This document shows, in pieces, positions 49,786 through 58,649 of a stretch of DNA of 64,000 nucleotides. A program made the position numbers and the translations under genes. Origin of the DNA: Synergistaceae bacterium (GTDB taxonomy: Bacteria > Synergistota > Synergistia > Synergistales > Synergistaceae); the NCBI GenBank assembly GCA_030533085.1, contig JAUNJZ010000005.1, forward strand, positions 1-64,000, read 5' to 3'. Numbering within the stretch: the stretch's first letter is position 1; every line of letters starts with the position of its first letter. Below the pieces are notes generated by a model that made no database searches, was not told where the DNA came from, and saw nothing but the letters and a program-made list of their open reading frames with translations.

Positions 49786-51477
49786 TTACCTTTTCTTTTT
49801 GTAAAGCGCGGGAAGCAGTGCGATAGCCAGCAGCGCAAGAGCGCCTAAGCCGGCGTTGCAGCCTCCGCTTGAACCGCCGCCGTTGTTTTTGGCATCCGTT
49901 CCGAGGATAACAGACGGATCTGCCACAGCGCCGTCAGTTCTGCGGTCGAGGTCGAACGCGCCGCCGTCCTTAATGAAAAGGACGAGCCGGTAATAGACAT
50001 TAGCGTTAATTTCGCCGCTGTATATCGTCCCCGTATCATCGTCGGCCTGAATAGTGAATTTCTTATCCATATCGGTTGTGATGGCGTTCGTGTAGCTGAA
50101 CAGTTCGCCGCTGTTGGCGCCAAGTATCTTCAGCACCTTCACATCGGCTGGATTCGTCTTCTTCAGATCGGAGCCGAGCACACGATAGGCGATCATAACG
50201 GTCTTGCCCGTGTCGTCGGGACTGGCCTGTGTGCTGAATACCGGCAGCGCTACCACATCCTTGGAGGTTACGCTGTTGAGCGTTCCCATATTCGCGACAA
50301 TGTTGACTGCCACGGCTGACGCCGCCGTCACTTTGCCGTCACCGTTAAGCGTAAGGTCGCCGGAGGTGAGCGCGCCGCCAATCTTTTCAGCCGCAGAGGC
50401 GACGTTCGTCTCGTTCGCCGCCATCTCCGGCTTTATCTCCGCTTTGACTTCATCGGAGACATTACCGATAGTGGGCTTCACAGGCTCCGGCGCGGGCGGG
50501 TCTATCGGGCCGGGAGGAGTGACGGAGGCGACCGTCACACGGCAGTCGGCATACACGTCGTCGTAGCCATAGACCGTTGCCCTGACAGTCGCCGTTCCGG
50601 CCACAATGCCGTTTACCTTGCAGCTTCCGTCGCCGTTGTCCACTATCGTGACATAACTGCCGCCATCTGTTATAGAGAATCTCACGACATGCGGTAAACC
50701 GGATGGGTCGGTAACAGTCGCGGTAAGCGTGCCGCTGGAGCCGACAGATAGCTGCATTGCCGTATTATCCAGCGCAATTGAGGGTTTTGTGGAGCTGATG
50801 ACCGTCACTGTAAGCGATACAGGGCTGCCCAGCAGCATATCTTCTTCGTTAACAGCCTCGATACTTATAGTATATGTATCGGCCGGACATTCGGCGGCAG
50901 CGGATACAGATATGCTCTGACCTGAGCAGGACAGCTCAAGTCCGGCTGGGAGAGACTGCCCGCTGCTCAGCCTCAGAGCATAATTTGTCTCCTCCGCGCC
51001 GTTCTTCGTAAGAGCGCTATCGATATTTAAGACTTCTCCTCCTGCGCTCACATCGACGGAGGCCGGCGTAAGCGTGAGGTTATAAATATCCGTCACGGAT
51101 GAGGCGACCGTCACATTAAACTCTACGGCATCACACAGTTGAGATCCATTTTCGTTAAAGGCTGCGATACTGAAGTGATAAGTGTTGGCCGGACATTCGG
51201 CGGCGGCGGATACGAATATACTCTTATGATCAAAGGACAGATTAAGCCCTTCTGGGAGATCCTGCCCGCTGACATCATTCAGAGCATAGTACTCCACTTC
51301 CTCTCCTTCGCTATTCATAAGAGTGCCTCTGCTCTCTATGCGCTCGCCGCCTGCACTCACATCAACGTTAGCAGGCGCTAGCCTGAGTTTCGCATTTCCA
51401 TCCGCCCACGCCCCCGGCGCGGCGAACAATGTCAGTATCGCCAGGATAGCAAGTATTATTTTCTGTTTTTTCAACAC
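49786..51477 (-). CDS. secreted Ig-like repeat surface protein with Synergistes-type C-terminal sorting signal
   Basis: 563 residues. A signal peptide (KIILAILAILTLFAAPGAWA) is followed by two related repeats (ANVDVSAGGERIE and PASVDVSAGGEVLN segments, each with SVSAAAECPA), a Big_2-like bacterial Ig domain (IALDNTAMQLSVGSSGTLTA) and a Pro-rich linker. Near the end GGGSSGGCNAGLGALAL leads into a hydrophobic helix ending LYKKKR, the SYNERG-CTERM type tripartite sorting tail. It is likely processed at the Cys and displayed on the surface. It starts at TTG (or GTG one codon earlier). A 430-nt leader holds a c-di-GMP riboswitch candidate. Confidence 0.85.
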   Translation of the reverse strand: MLKKQKIILAILAILTLFAAPGAWADGNAKLRLAPANVDVSAGGERIESRGTLMNSEGEEVEYYALNDVSGQDLPEGLNLSFDHKSIFVSAAAECPANTYHFSIAAFNENGSQLCDAVEFNVTVASSVTDIYNLTLTPASVDVSAGGEVLNIDSALTKNGAEETNYALRLSSGQSLPAGLELSCSGQSISVSAAAECPADTYTISIEAVNEEDMLLGSPVSLTVTVISSTKPSIALDNTAMQLSVGSSGTLTATVTDPSGLPHVVRFSITDGGSYVTIVDNGDGSCKVNGIVAGTATVRATVYGYDDVYADCRVTVASVTPPGPIDPPAPEPVKPTIGNVSDEVKAEIKPEMAANETNVASAAEKIGGALTSGDLTLNGDGKVTAASAVAVNIVANMGTLNSVTSKDVVALPVFSTQASPDDTGKTVMIAYRVLGSDLKKTNPADVKVLKILGANSGELFSYTNAITTDMDKKFTIQADDDTGTIYSGEINANVYYRLVLFIKDGGAFDLDRRTDGAVADPSVILGTDAKNNGGGSSGGCNAGLGALALLAIALLPALYKKKR

Positions 51478-51903
51478 TACGTTCTTCCTTTCTTCTCTCT
51501 TCTCTTCTCAACGGTATTTTTTCAGATAAAATTATCTGACGCGCCTTTTGCATTAAACGACGGAGGCTTTAATCACCACCTCCCCTGAGACGCCGGAATA
51601 AGATTCGCGCACCCGCCGGTTAGGGAATACGCGAATATGAGAGGCGAACGAATACGGCCTCTCTTTTGTTTCGTTTTTAAATCGGAAATGGCGGCAGCGG
51701 CGGTATGAAAAGCTGAATAGAGAAGAGTCTTGTTTAGAAACTCTCTCTCGTTAAATGTATATGCCGGAGAAATATATATACTGAAAGCAGCTATGGCGTT
51801 ATGATATCCGCCGTTATCTTCTTTCACGCGCGCCGTCTCCTCCCATGAATGACCGGCCACTTAAACGGAAAATGTGATACCGGGCGGACATGCGAACAGA
51901 GGG
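51478..51903 (-). promoter_or_regulatory. long leader between riboswitch and surface-protein gene
   Basis: 426 nt without an accepted gene. Inverted repeats GAGAGGC/GCCTCTC at about 51636-51661 and CAGATAA/TTATCTG at about 51526-51541 could take part in expression control. An open frame of about 83 codons from a GTG near 51827, with GGAGG upstream, has no recognisable content. Confidence 0.35.
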
Positions 51904-51987
51904 CACGACTATATCCCTGAGGCAACCGGCTGTCATGACTTTCGTCTTAGACCCGTGGTTTTCCGAAACCGCCTTTCAGCGGTCGTG
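51904..51987 (-). ncRNA. cyclic di-GMP-I (GEMM) riboswitch candidate
   Basis: Read on the minus strand, CACGAC (51987-51982) and GTCGTG (51909-51904) close an outer helix. Inside are a hairpin ACCGC-TGAAAG-GCGGT and a second arm CCACGGGTCTAAGAC-GAAA-GTCATGACAGCCGGTTGCC (given here in parts). These carry the conserved CCACGGGTCTAA and ATGACAGCCGG-TTGCC elements typical of GEMM-I aptamers. The usual GCAAAGCC reads GGAAAACC here. It precedes a secreted surface protein, a common target of c-di-GMP control. Confidence 0.75.
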
Positions 51988-52008
51988 GCTTTTTCTCTTC
52001 TCTTTCGC

Positions 52009-52014
52009 ATTATA
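52009..52014 (-). promoter_or_regulatory. -10 box of the riboswitch transcript
   Basis: TATAAT on the minus strand, about 22 nt upstream of the aptamer's first helix. The -35 box is not clear; two direct copies of GTACAACAAA (plus strand, about 52023-52045) cover that position and might bind an activator. Confidence 0.5.
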
Positions 52015-52212
52015 AAACAGCAAGTACAACAAAAGTACAACAAATCCGCCCCCTTTTCGCCCTAAAAGATGTAATTTATACAAATTTTAACGAGAAATTT
52101 TTGCTCTTGTAACTTTTTGTATTAAATGACGCTCTCTCTGTTATCTTTCTGCCTCCGCTGACGGCCTTTTCTGTTAAAATTTACATAATATCCGGCGAAA
52201 GGGGAGTTTTTT

Positions 52213-52677
52213 ATGGCGTTTGAAATCATCAGCGGAGATATTACGAAAATAAAGGCGGACGCCGTCGTCAACGCGGCCAATACGGGGCTGCGCGCGGGCG
52301 GCGGGGTCTGCGGCGCGATATTCGCGGCGGCGGGAGCCGCGGAGCTGCAAAGGGCCTGCGACGAAATCGGAGGCTGCGAAACGGGGCAGGCCGTTATAAC
52401 GCCGGGCTTCAAGCTGGCCGCAAGGTATATAATCCACACGGTCGGGCCGGTATGGCGCGGCGGCGGCAGCGGCGAGGAAGGTCTTCTGAGAGACTGCTAC
52501 CTGAGCTCGCTGAAGCTGGCGAAGGAAAATGGCTGCCGCTCCGTGGCCTTTCCGCTGATATCCGCCGGCATTTACGGTTACCCCAGGGAAGAGGCGCTGC
52601 GTATCGCGGAGGAGTCAATCAAAGAATTTTTACGGGAAAACGGGGATATGAAGGTCTCGCTGCTTCTCTTCGGCTGA
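52213..52677 (+). CDS. macro-domain ADP-ribose-binding protein
   Basis: 154 residues of a MacroD/YmdB-type macro domain: [20 protein letters not shown] binds ADP-ribose, and [17 protein letters not shown] forms the second loop. Members hydrolyse O-acetyl-ADP-ribose or remove ADP-ribose from proteins. An AAAGGGGAG site precedes the ATG. It is slightly shorter than usual at the C-terminus, ending in the last core strand (SLLLFG). It stands alone with no ADP-ribosyltransferase nearby. Confidence 0.92.
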   Translation: MAFEIISGDITKIKADAVVNAANTGLRAGGGVCGAIFAAAGAAELQRACDEIGGCETGQAVITPGFKLAARYIIHTVGPVWRGGGSGEEGLLRDCYLSSLKLAKENGCRSVAFPLISAGIYGYPREEALRIAEESIKEFLRENGDMKVSLLLFG

Positions 52678-52802
52678 GCGGCGGCTCTCATACAGCGCAG
52701 AAGAGGCGCGTCGTTTTTTGCTCTGTAAAAACAGTATAATAATATACGATACGGCGCTCGATTTTTACGCGGGCGCTATTTCTGCGGCGGGGCGGAGGCG
52801 CT

Positions 52803-54191
52803 ATGGAGGGCAAACTGAGTCAGAGAGAGATAGAAATATTTGAAACGATGCCGGCTCCGCGGGCTGTGGCGGCTCTTGCCGTGCCCTCCGTTATCAGCCA
52901 GCTGATCCTCGTGGTCTACAATCTTGCCGACACATGGTATATCGGACAGCTCAACGATACGGAGATGATGGCGGCGGTGACGCTCTCCTTTCCGGTATTT
53001 CTCATGCTCACGGCGCTGGCGAATCTCTTCGGAATCGGCGGCGCGAGCCTGCTTTCGCGGTCGCTGGGCGAGCACAATTACGAGCGGGCGCGCGCGGCCG
53101 GAGCTTCTAGCGCGTGGCTGGCGGCCGCAATTACGCTCGCCTGGTCGCTGGCCGTAATGCTCTGGCGCGTACCGCTGCTGCGCGCGCTTGGCGCGGACGC
53201 CGGTACGATAGATTACGCGAGCGGCTACCTTTTCTGGACTGTAGTCGTCGGCGGTCTGCCTACGGTGATGAATATGCTGCTCGCGCATCTGATCCGCGCG
53301 GAGGGGGCGTCGCGGGAGGCAAGCGTCGGCATGAGTATCGGCGGTCTGCTGAATATACTGCTCGACCCTCTTTTCATTTACGACCAGGGGCTGGGAATGG
53401 GGATAGAGGGAGCCGCCGTAGCTACATGTATCTCGAACGCCGCCGCCGCGCTCTATCTCCTGCGTTACCTTTTCCGCAGCCGGAAAGAAAATGTCATTTC
53501 GCTCTCACCGCGCTATTTAAGCCTCAAAAGAAAGGTCTCCGGCGACATCATCTTTGTCGGCTTGCCCTCGTCGATTCAGTTTATGATGAGCGTCTTCTCC
53601 AACGCCGCGCTGAATTATCTGATGGCCGCTTACACGGCGAGCGCCCTCTCCGCCGTCGGGATCGTCAAAAAGGTCGATATGGTTCCAACTCATGTCGTTC
53701 AGGGAATATGCAGCGGAGTTATCCCGCTTATGGCGTATAATTACGCCTCCGGCAGCTACGGGCGTCTATGGCGCTGCGTCCGGATAGCGGGGCTGTGTTC
53801 GTTGGGAGTCACGCTGTCTTATCTGGCGCTCTGCGAGTCGTTCGCCCCTCTCGTCATACGGATATTCATAGATAACAGCAAAACGGTGGAACAGGGGGCG
53901 GCGTTCCTGCGGATGCATTGCATGGCTACTCCGTTTCTTGCGATATTCTTCCTCATAGTAGCCTTTTTTCAGGCCACGGGCAGGGGCACGCCGGCGCTTT
54001 TCCTCTCTTTCCTGCGCAAGGGGGCGCTGGACATTCCATTCATGGCCGTGATGAATATCTTCTGGCCGATGTACGGAATCATGGCCGTGCAGCCGATGAT
54101 GGATTTTATAACCGCCGCCGTATGCCTCATGATGTACCGGCTCTTTCAGAAAAGCGACGGGCGGAAGCCGGAAGCGCGCGAAAGCTCCTGA
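52803..54191 (+). CDS. MATE-family efflux transporter
   Basis: 462 residues with twelve predicted membrane helices in two related halves. PSVISQLILVVYNLADTWYIGQ at the N-terminus and IGGASLLSRSLGEHN are characteristic of Na+- or H+-coupled MATE drug/metabolite exporters of the MepA/DinF-like group. Monocistronic in appearance, between the macro-domain gene and transketolase. The exported compound is unknown. Confidence 0.92.
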   Translation: MEGKLSQREIEIFETMPAPRAVAALAVPSVISQLILVVYNLADTWYIGQLNDTEMMAAVTLSFPVFLMLTALANLFGIGGASLLSRSLGEHNYERARAAGASSAWLAAAITLAWSLAVMLWRVPLLRALGADAGTIDYASGYLFWTVVVGGLPTVMNMLLAHLIRAEGASREASVGMSIGGLLNILLDPLFIYDQGLGMGIEGAAVATCISNAAAALYLLRYLFRSRKENVISLSPRYLSLKRKVSGDIIFVGLPSSIQFMMSVFSNAALNYLMAAYTASALSAVGIVKKVDMVPTHVVQGICSGVIPLMAYNYASGSYGRLWRCVRIAGLCSLGVTLSYLALCESFAPLVIRIFIDNSKTVEQGAAFLRMHCMATPFLAIFFLIVAFFQATGRGTPALFLSFLRKGALDIPFMAVMNIFWPMYGIMAVQPMMDFITAAVCLMMYRLFQKSDGRKPEARESS

Positions 54192-54347
54192 AGGCCGCGT
54201 GTATATAATCGGCGGCTGTTTGCGTTGTTTTCCCGCGCGGGAGGATTATCTGTATAAATTTTTCCACAAGGCGCGCATTTAGGGGTAAAATCTTTTAGGT
54301 TGTCTGATGAGATAATTTCCTTTAACTTTGAGAGGAGTTTTTGTTAA

Positions 54348-56282
54348 ATGAGAGTCACAGAGGAGATGCGGAATTTCAAGGCGGAGAGTATCGGCGAGGA
54401 ATGTGCGGCAAGGCTGCGGGAGGCGGCGCGCGAGGCCCGTATGTGGGCCGTCGTGGCGACCTCGGCCGCTAACAGCGGCCATCCGGCGGGGGCGCTTTCG
54501 TCGATGGATATTTATATCACGCTGCTGGGCGCGGCCAACGTCTCGCCGGAGCTGGCCGACTCGCCGGAGCGCGACCGTATCGTCGTAAGCCACGGCCATA
54601 CTTCGGCGGGCTTTTACGCGGCGCTTGCGGCTTACGGCTTCTTCCCCGCCCATGAAATGGCGGCGAATTTCCGCCGCGCCGGCAGCCCCTATCAGGGACA
54701 TGTCGAGCGCGACGTCCCCGGCGTGGACTGGGGTACAGGCAATCTCGGCCAGGGGCTGGCGGCCGGCGTCGGCTTCGCGCTCGCTGCGCGCGCCCGCGGC
54801 TCAAAGGCTCACAGCTGGGTGGTGATGGGAGACGGCGAGCAGGTCAAGGGGCAGGTAGCCGAGGCTCGCAGGATCGCGGCGAAGGAAAAGCTGACAAATC
54901 TCACCGCGCTGGTGGACTGGAATGACATTCAGATAAGCGGACGTCTTGAAGATGTTATGCCGGCCGATATCCCCGCGCTCTGGGCAGCCGACGGCTGGAG
55001 GGTGCTGGAGTGCGACGGCCACGACTACAACGCGCTGTATACGGCGATGAAGTCCGCCGCGGCTTCGGAGAAACCGGCCGTTATTCTCTGCAAAACGGTT
55101 ATGGGCAAGGGCGTCTCCTTTATGGAAAATATTCCGGATTATCACGGAAAAGCTGCCTCCGGCGAAAAGCTGGAAGAGGCTTTGAAGGAGCTGGGCGGCG
55201 ATATGTCGCTCTTTAACGCGGCGCTGGCCGAACGCAAGGGGCCGCTGCCGGCCGGACGCAGCGTAAAGCTCGAAAGAGCCGCGCTCGACACAGGCGCGCC
55301 GCGCACATATACAAAGGATGACAAGAAAGACAACCGCGGAGCTTTCGGCAAGGCTCTGGCTGACGTCGGAGAGCTGAACCGCAAAAAAGAGGGGGCCGCC
55401 CCGCTGCTCGTCTTCGACTGCGACCTCGCCGGGTCGGTAAAGGTGGACGGCTTCGCCAAGCTTTGCCCTGAGAACTTCATTGAGGCCGGAATACAGGAGC
55501 ATTGCGTGGCCACGGCGGCGGGGGCCGCCTCTGTAGCCGGAGTCGTCTCCGTCTGGGCCGATTTTGCCGTTTTCGGCAGCGACGAGGTCTACAACCAGCA
55601 GCGGCTCAACGATATAAACCGCGCCGGAACTAAAACGGTGCTCACCCACTCCGGCCTCGACGTCGGAGAGGACGGAATGACGCACCAGTGCATAGATTAC
55701 GTCGGCCTTTTCAGAAACTGCTTCGGCTGGCGCGTGATCGTGCCTGCCGACCCGAACCAGACGGACCGCGCGACGCGCTGGATGCTCGCCGAGCCGGGCA
55801 ATATCTGTCTGGCCATGGGGCGCGGCACGCTCCCGGTGATTGTTGACGAAAAGGGAGAGCCCTTCTACGGCGGCGATTATAAATTCCGCGACGGAGAAAT
55901 CGACCTGCTGCGCGACGGCAGGGACGCCGTGATACTCTCTATGGGACACATGGCGGGGCGCGCGATAGAGGCGCGCGAGACGCTTGCCGCCGAGGGGATA
56001 AGCGTCAGGGTGCTGCACTGCGCGACGCCGCTTTCGATGGACAGCGAACGGCTCTTCGAGCTGACGGGCGGCCTGCCGCTGCTCACCTGCGAGGATCACC
56101 ACGCGGACAGCGGCCTCGGCGCCGCTGCGGCGCTGGCCTTCGCGCGCGCAGGCAAAGCCGTGAAGATAAAGAATATAGGCGTCACCCGTTACGGACTTTC
56201 CGGCTCCAATAAGGACGTGCTGGCCGATATGGGGCTGGACGCGGCCGGGATAGCGGCCGGCGTAAGGGAACTGCTGAAATGA
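54348..56282 (+). CDS. tkt: transketolase
   Basis: 644-residue single-chain transketolase. The thiamine-diphosphate motif runs from MGDGEQVKGQVAEA to DWND, HGHTSAGFY and SGHPAGALSSMD contribute substrate histidines, and a pyrimidine-binding domain (AGIQEHCVATAAGAAS) and a C-terminal domain follow. It transfers two-carbon ketol units in the pentose phosphate pathway. Starts at ATG behind GAGAGGAG. Its stop overlaps the trmI start by ATGA, opening a coupled run of five genes. Confidence 0.95.
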   Translation: MRVTEEMRNFKAESIGEECAARLREAAREARMWAVVATSAANSGHPAGALSSMDIYITLLGAANVSPELADSPERDRIVVSHGHTSAGFYAALAAYGFFPAHEMAANFRRAGSPYQGHVERDVPGVDWGTGNLGQGLAAGVGFALAARARGSKAHSWVVMGDGEQVKGQVAEARRIAAKEKLTNLTALVDWNDIQISGRLEDVMPADIPALWAADGWRVLECDGHDYNALYTAMKSAAASEKPAVILCKTVMGKGVSFMENIPDYHGKAASGEKLEEALKELGGDMSLFNAALAERKGPLPAGRSVKLERAALDTGAPRTYTKDDKKDNRGAFGKALADVGELNRKKEGAAPLLVFDCDLAGSVKVDGFAKLCPENFIEAGIQEHCVATAAGAASVAGVVSVWADFAVFGSDEVYNQQRLNDINRAGTKTVLTHSGLDVGEDGMTHQCIDYVGLFRNCFGWRVIVPADPNQTDRATRWMLAEPGNICLAMGRGTLPVIVDEKGEPFYGGDYKFRDGEIDLLRDGRDAVILSMGHMAGRAIEARETLAAEGISVRVLHCATPLSMDSERLFELTGGLPLLTCEDHHADSGLGAAAALAFARAGKAVKIKNIGVTRYGLSGSNKDVLADMGLDAAGIAAGVRELLK

Positions 56283-57094
56283 TAGAGGCGGGAGATCTGG
56301 TCTTCATCTGGAATCCAAAGAAGGGCGACAGCTTCCTCGTCAAGGTTCAGCCGGGGCAGTCGCAGGGAACGCACTTCGGACAGATAAAGCACAGCGAGCT
56401 GATGCAGCATGACTACGGCGAGGGGGTCAGGACGCCGAAGGGAGAGATATACTTCCTGCTGCGCCCGACGCTTGGAGAGTATACGCGCCGCCTCAAAAGG
56501 CAGACGCAGATAGTATTCCCCAAAGAGGCCGGCTTCATCATCGAACATCTGAATATATTTCCGGGCTGCACGGTAGTCGAGTGCGGCACCGGCTCCGGCA
56601 GCCTCTGCTGCACCTTCGCCCACTTCGTAGGCGACGGCGGCAAGGTCTGTACCTACGACCGCCGCGAGGAATTTTCCGCGCTCGCGCGAAAAAACGCCGA
56701 AAAATGGGGCGTCGCTCACCGGATAGAATTCAACGTCCGTTCGCTCGACGAGGGCTTCAAGGAGCGTAACGCCGACGCGGTATTCCTCGACGTACCCGCG
56801 CCGTGGGAGTATATTGACAAGGCATATGAGGCGCTGGCGCCCGGAAATCATTTAGGGATACTCGTGCCGACGACGAATCAGATATCCGAAACGCTCCGCG
56901 CCTTGCAGGAATTCGGCTTCGCCGACGTGCAGGTCGTGGAGCTGATGCTTCGATACTTCAAGACGGAGCCTAACAGGATACGCCCGGAGGATATGATGAT
57001 AGGACACACCGGTTATCTTATCTTCGCCGCCAAGGCGCTGCCGCCGGAGCCGGAAGAGCCGGAAAGCGGCGGCGAAGCGGAGGACGCGAAGTAA
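56279..57094 (+). CDS. trmI: tRNA (adenine-58-N1)-methyltransferase
   Basis: 271 residues. An N-terminal beta domain (LVFIWNPKKGDSFLVKV) is followed by an SAM-binding fold (VVECGTGSGSLCCTFA, then VCTYDRREEFSALARKNAEKWG) and DAVFLDVPAPWEYID, all typical of bacterial/archaeal TrmI. It methylates A58 in the tRNA T-loop. ATGA-coupled to transketolase and followed 3 nt later by queH, another tRNA-modification gene. Confidence 0.93.
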   Translation: MIEAGDLVFIWNPKKGDSFLVKVQPGQSQGTHFGQIKHSELMQHDYGEGVRTPKGEIYFLLRPTLGEYTRRLKRQTQIVFPKEAGFIIEHLNIFPGCTVVECGTGSGSLCCTFAHFVGDGGKVCTYDRREEFSALARKNAEKWGVAHRIEFNVRSLDEGFKERNADAVFLDVPAPWEYIDKAYEALAPGNHLGILVPTTNQISETLRALQEFGFADVQVVELMLRYFKTEPNRIRPEDMMIGHTGYLIFAAKALPPEPEEPESGGEAEDAK

Positions 57095-57096
57095 AA

Positions 57097-57666
57097 TTGG
57101 AGCGAAAAAAGCTGCTGCTGCATATCTGCTGCGCTCCGGACGCATCGACGCCGTGGCCGGAGCTGATAGCGGAGGGCTACGACGCGGCGGGATTTTTCTA
57201 CGGCGGAAATATACAGCCGCGCGGGGAATATGAAAAAAGGGCGGAGGCCCTCTCCGCGCTCGCCCTCCATACCGGCGCGGAAGTTTTTTCAGCCCCCTAC
57301 CTGCCGGAGCGATGGCTTGTTGCGGTCGAAGGGCTGGAGGACGAGCCGGAGCGCGGCGCGAGATGCGCCGTATGCTTTCGCGTACAGCTTGAGGCCGCGG
57401 CGCGTTTCGCATCTGAAAACGGCTTCCCGCTCCTCTGCACCACGCTCACGATAAGCCCGCACAAGGATGTGAGGCTGATCAATGAAATCGGCGCAAAGCT
57501 CTGCGCGGAGCGGGGGCTTACATGGCTGGAAAGGATATGGCGCAAGAAAGAGGGCTTCAGGCGCTCAGTCGAAGAAAGCAAAAGGCTGGGGCTGTACAGA
57601 CAGAACTACTGCGGCTGCCTTTTTTCGCTCAGGAGCCGCGCGGAATCAGGGGTGAAGCAACAATGA
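57097..57666 (+). CDS. queH: epoxyqueuosine reductase QueH
   Basis: 189 residues of the former DUF208 family, the QueG substitute that reduces epoxyqueuosine to queuosine in tRNA. Conserved Cys pairs are seen at HICCAP (N-terminus), ARCAVCFRVQLE and NYCGC (C-terminus), which hold the 4Fe-4S and mononuclear iron sites. Starts at TTG. The stop overlaps the next gene's ATG. It fits with trmI as a small tRNA-modification pair. Confidence 0.9.
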   Translation: MERKKLLLHICCAPDASTPWPELIAEGYDAAGFFYGGNIQPRGEYEKRAEALSALALHTGAEVFSAPYLPERWLVAVEGLEDEPERGARCAVCFRVQLEAAARFASENGFPLLCTTLTISPHKDVRLINEIGAKLCAERGLTWLERIWRKKEGFRRSVEESKRLGLYRQNYCGCLFSLRSRAESGVKQQ

Positions 57667-58649
57667 CGGAAAATAAAAAGCTTCCGGCGGGCAAGCTCTC
57701 GCCGGAAGCGCTCAAACGCAGCGTACTTTCATACCGCGGCGCGCCGCGCCCGGAGCTGCTTATAGGCCCCGGCGTCGGCGAAGACGCCGCCGTGATAAAA
57801 TGGCCCGAGGGGAAATATATGATATTCGCCTCCGACCCGATAGTCGGCGCGGACAAAGGTGCCGGACGCCTGCTGGTGAGGATAAATTCAAATGACATCG
57901 CCTCCAAGGGCGGAGACCCCGCCTATCTGACGGTTACGCTGATATTGCCCCCCTCCATGGGCGAAGAAGGGGCGGCTCGCATAATGAATGAAATAGACGA
58001 GGAGTGCCGCGCGCAGGGGATAGCCGTTGCGGGAGGGCACACCGAATTTAACGACCGCTACGACCGACCGGTCATAATGGGGGCGCTTGTCGGCACAGCC
58101 GACAAAGTGATGCGCGCGACGGATGTATCAGAAGGCGATATGCTCATCGTGACAAAGCATCTCGGCATAGAGGGAATGTCGATATTGGCGCTCGACAGAC
58201 CGGAGCTGCTCTCCCCCTTCATGAGCGAGGAGGAGATCTCCGAAATAGTCTCATGGTCTGAAATGACCTCCGTGCTGGCGGAATCGCGCATTCTGCGCGG
58301 CTTCGCGAAGTTCATGCACGACCCCACAGAGGGGGGCTTCCTGGGCGGCCTTGATGAGATATCTTCCCTCTGCGGACTCAGCGCCGAGATAGACTTTGAC
58401 GCGCTGCCCGTCCACCCGCTCACAAGGCGCGCCGCTGAAATGCTGCGCTTCGACCCGCTGCGTCTCATCGCCTCCGGCTCGCTGCTGGCGGTAGTTCCGG
58501 AGCGCCGCGCGAAGGAGGCGCGGGAGGCACTGAAAGCGGCAGGCTTCGACTCCGTAACGGCCGGACGCATGGCGGGGGCTTTGAAGACCCCTCTTCCGGA
58601 GCCTGCGGAAGAGCTGTGGCGGCTGCTGAAAATGGGTAAAGAAGCATGA
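57663..58649 (+). CDS. AIR-synthase-related protein, HypE-like
   Basis: 328 residues with the PurM/HypE fold: LLIGPGVGEDAAVIKW near the N-terminus, GGHTEFNDRYDRPVI, HDPTEGGFLGGLDEIS and a C-terminal AIRS_C domain. HypE makes the cyanide ligand of NiFe hydrogenases. The C-terminal Cys of true HypE is not present (the protein ends WRLLKMGKEA) and no hydrogenase genes are near, so a different ATP-dependent role is likely. Start overlaps queH; stop overlaps the next gene by ATGA. Confidence 0.85.
   Translation: MTENKKLPAGKLSPEALKRSVLSYRGAPRPELLIGPGVGEDAAVIKWPEGKYMIFASDPIVGADKGAGRLLVRINSNDIASKGGDPAYLTVTLILPPSMGEEGAARIMNEIDEECRAQGIAVAGGHTEFNDRYDRPVIMGALVGTADKVMRATDVSEGDMLIVTKHLGIEGMSILALDRPELLSPFMSEEEISEIVSWSEMTSVLAESRILRGFAKFMHDPTEGGFLGGLDEISSLCGLSAEIDFDALPVHPLTRRAAEMLRFDPLRLIASGSLLAVVPERRAKEAREALKAAGFDSVTAGRMAGALKTPLPEPAEELWRLLKMGKEA

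Noticed and set aside
51573-51860. 95-codon frame in the surface-protein leader
   Set aside because: No known domain and codon content unlike neighbours; kept only as a note because a GGAGG stands before an internal GTG.
57522-57662. N-terminal extension of the HypE-like protein overlapping queH
   Set aside because: The conserved fold begins after the ATG at 57663, which has a GGGGTG-type site; the upstream start would overlap queH by more than 140 nt.
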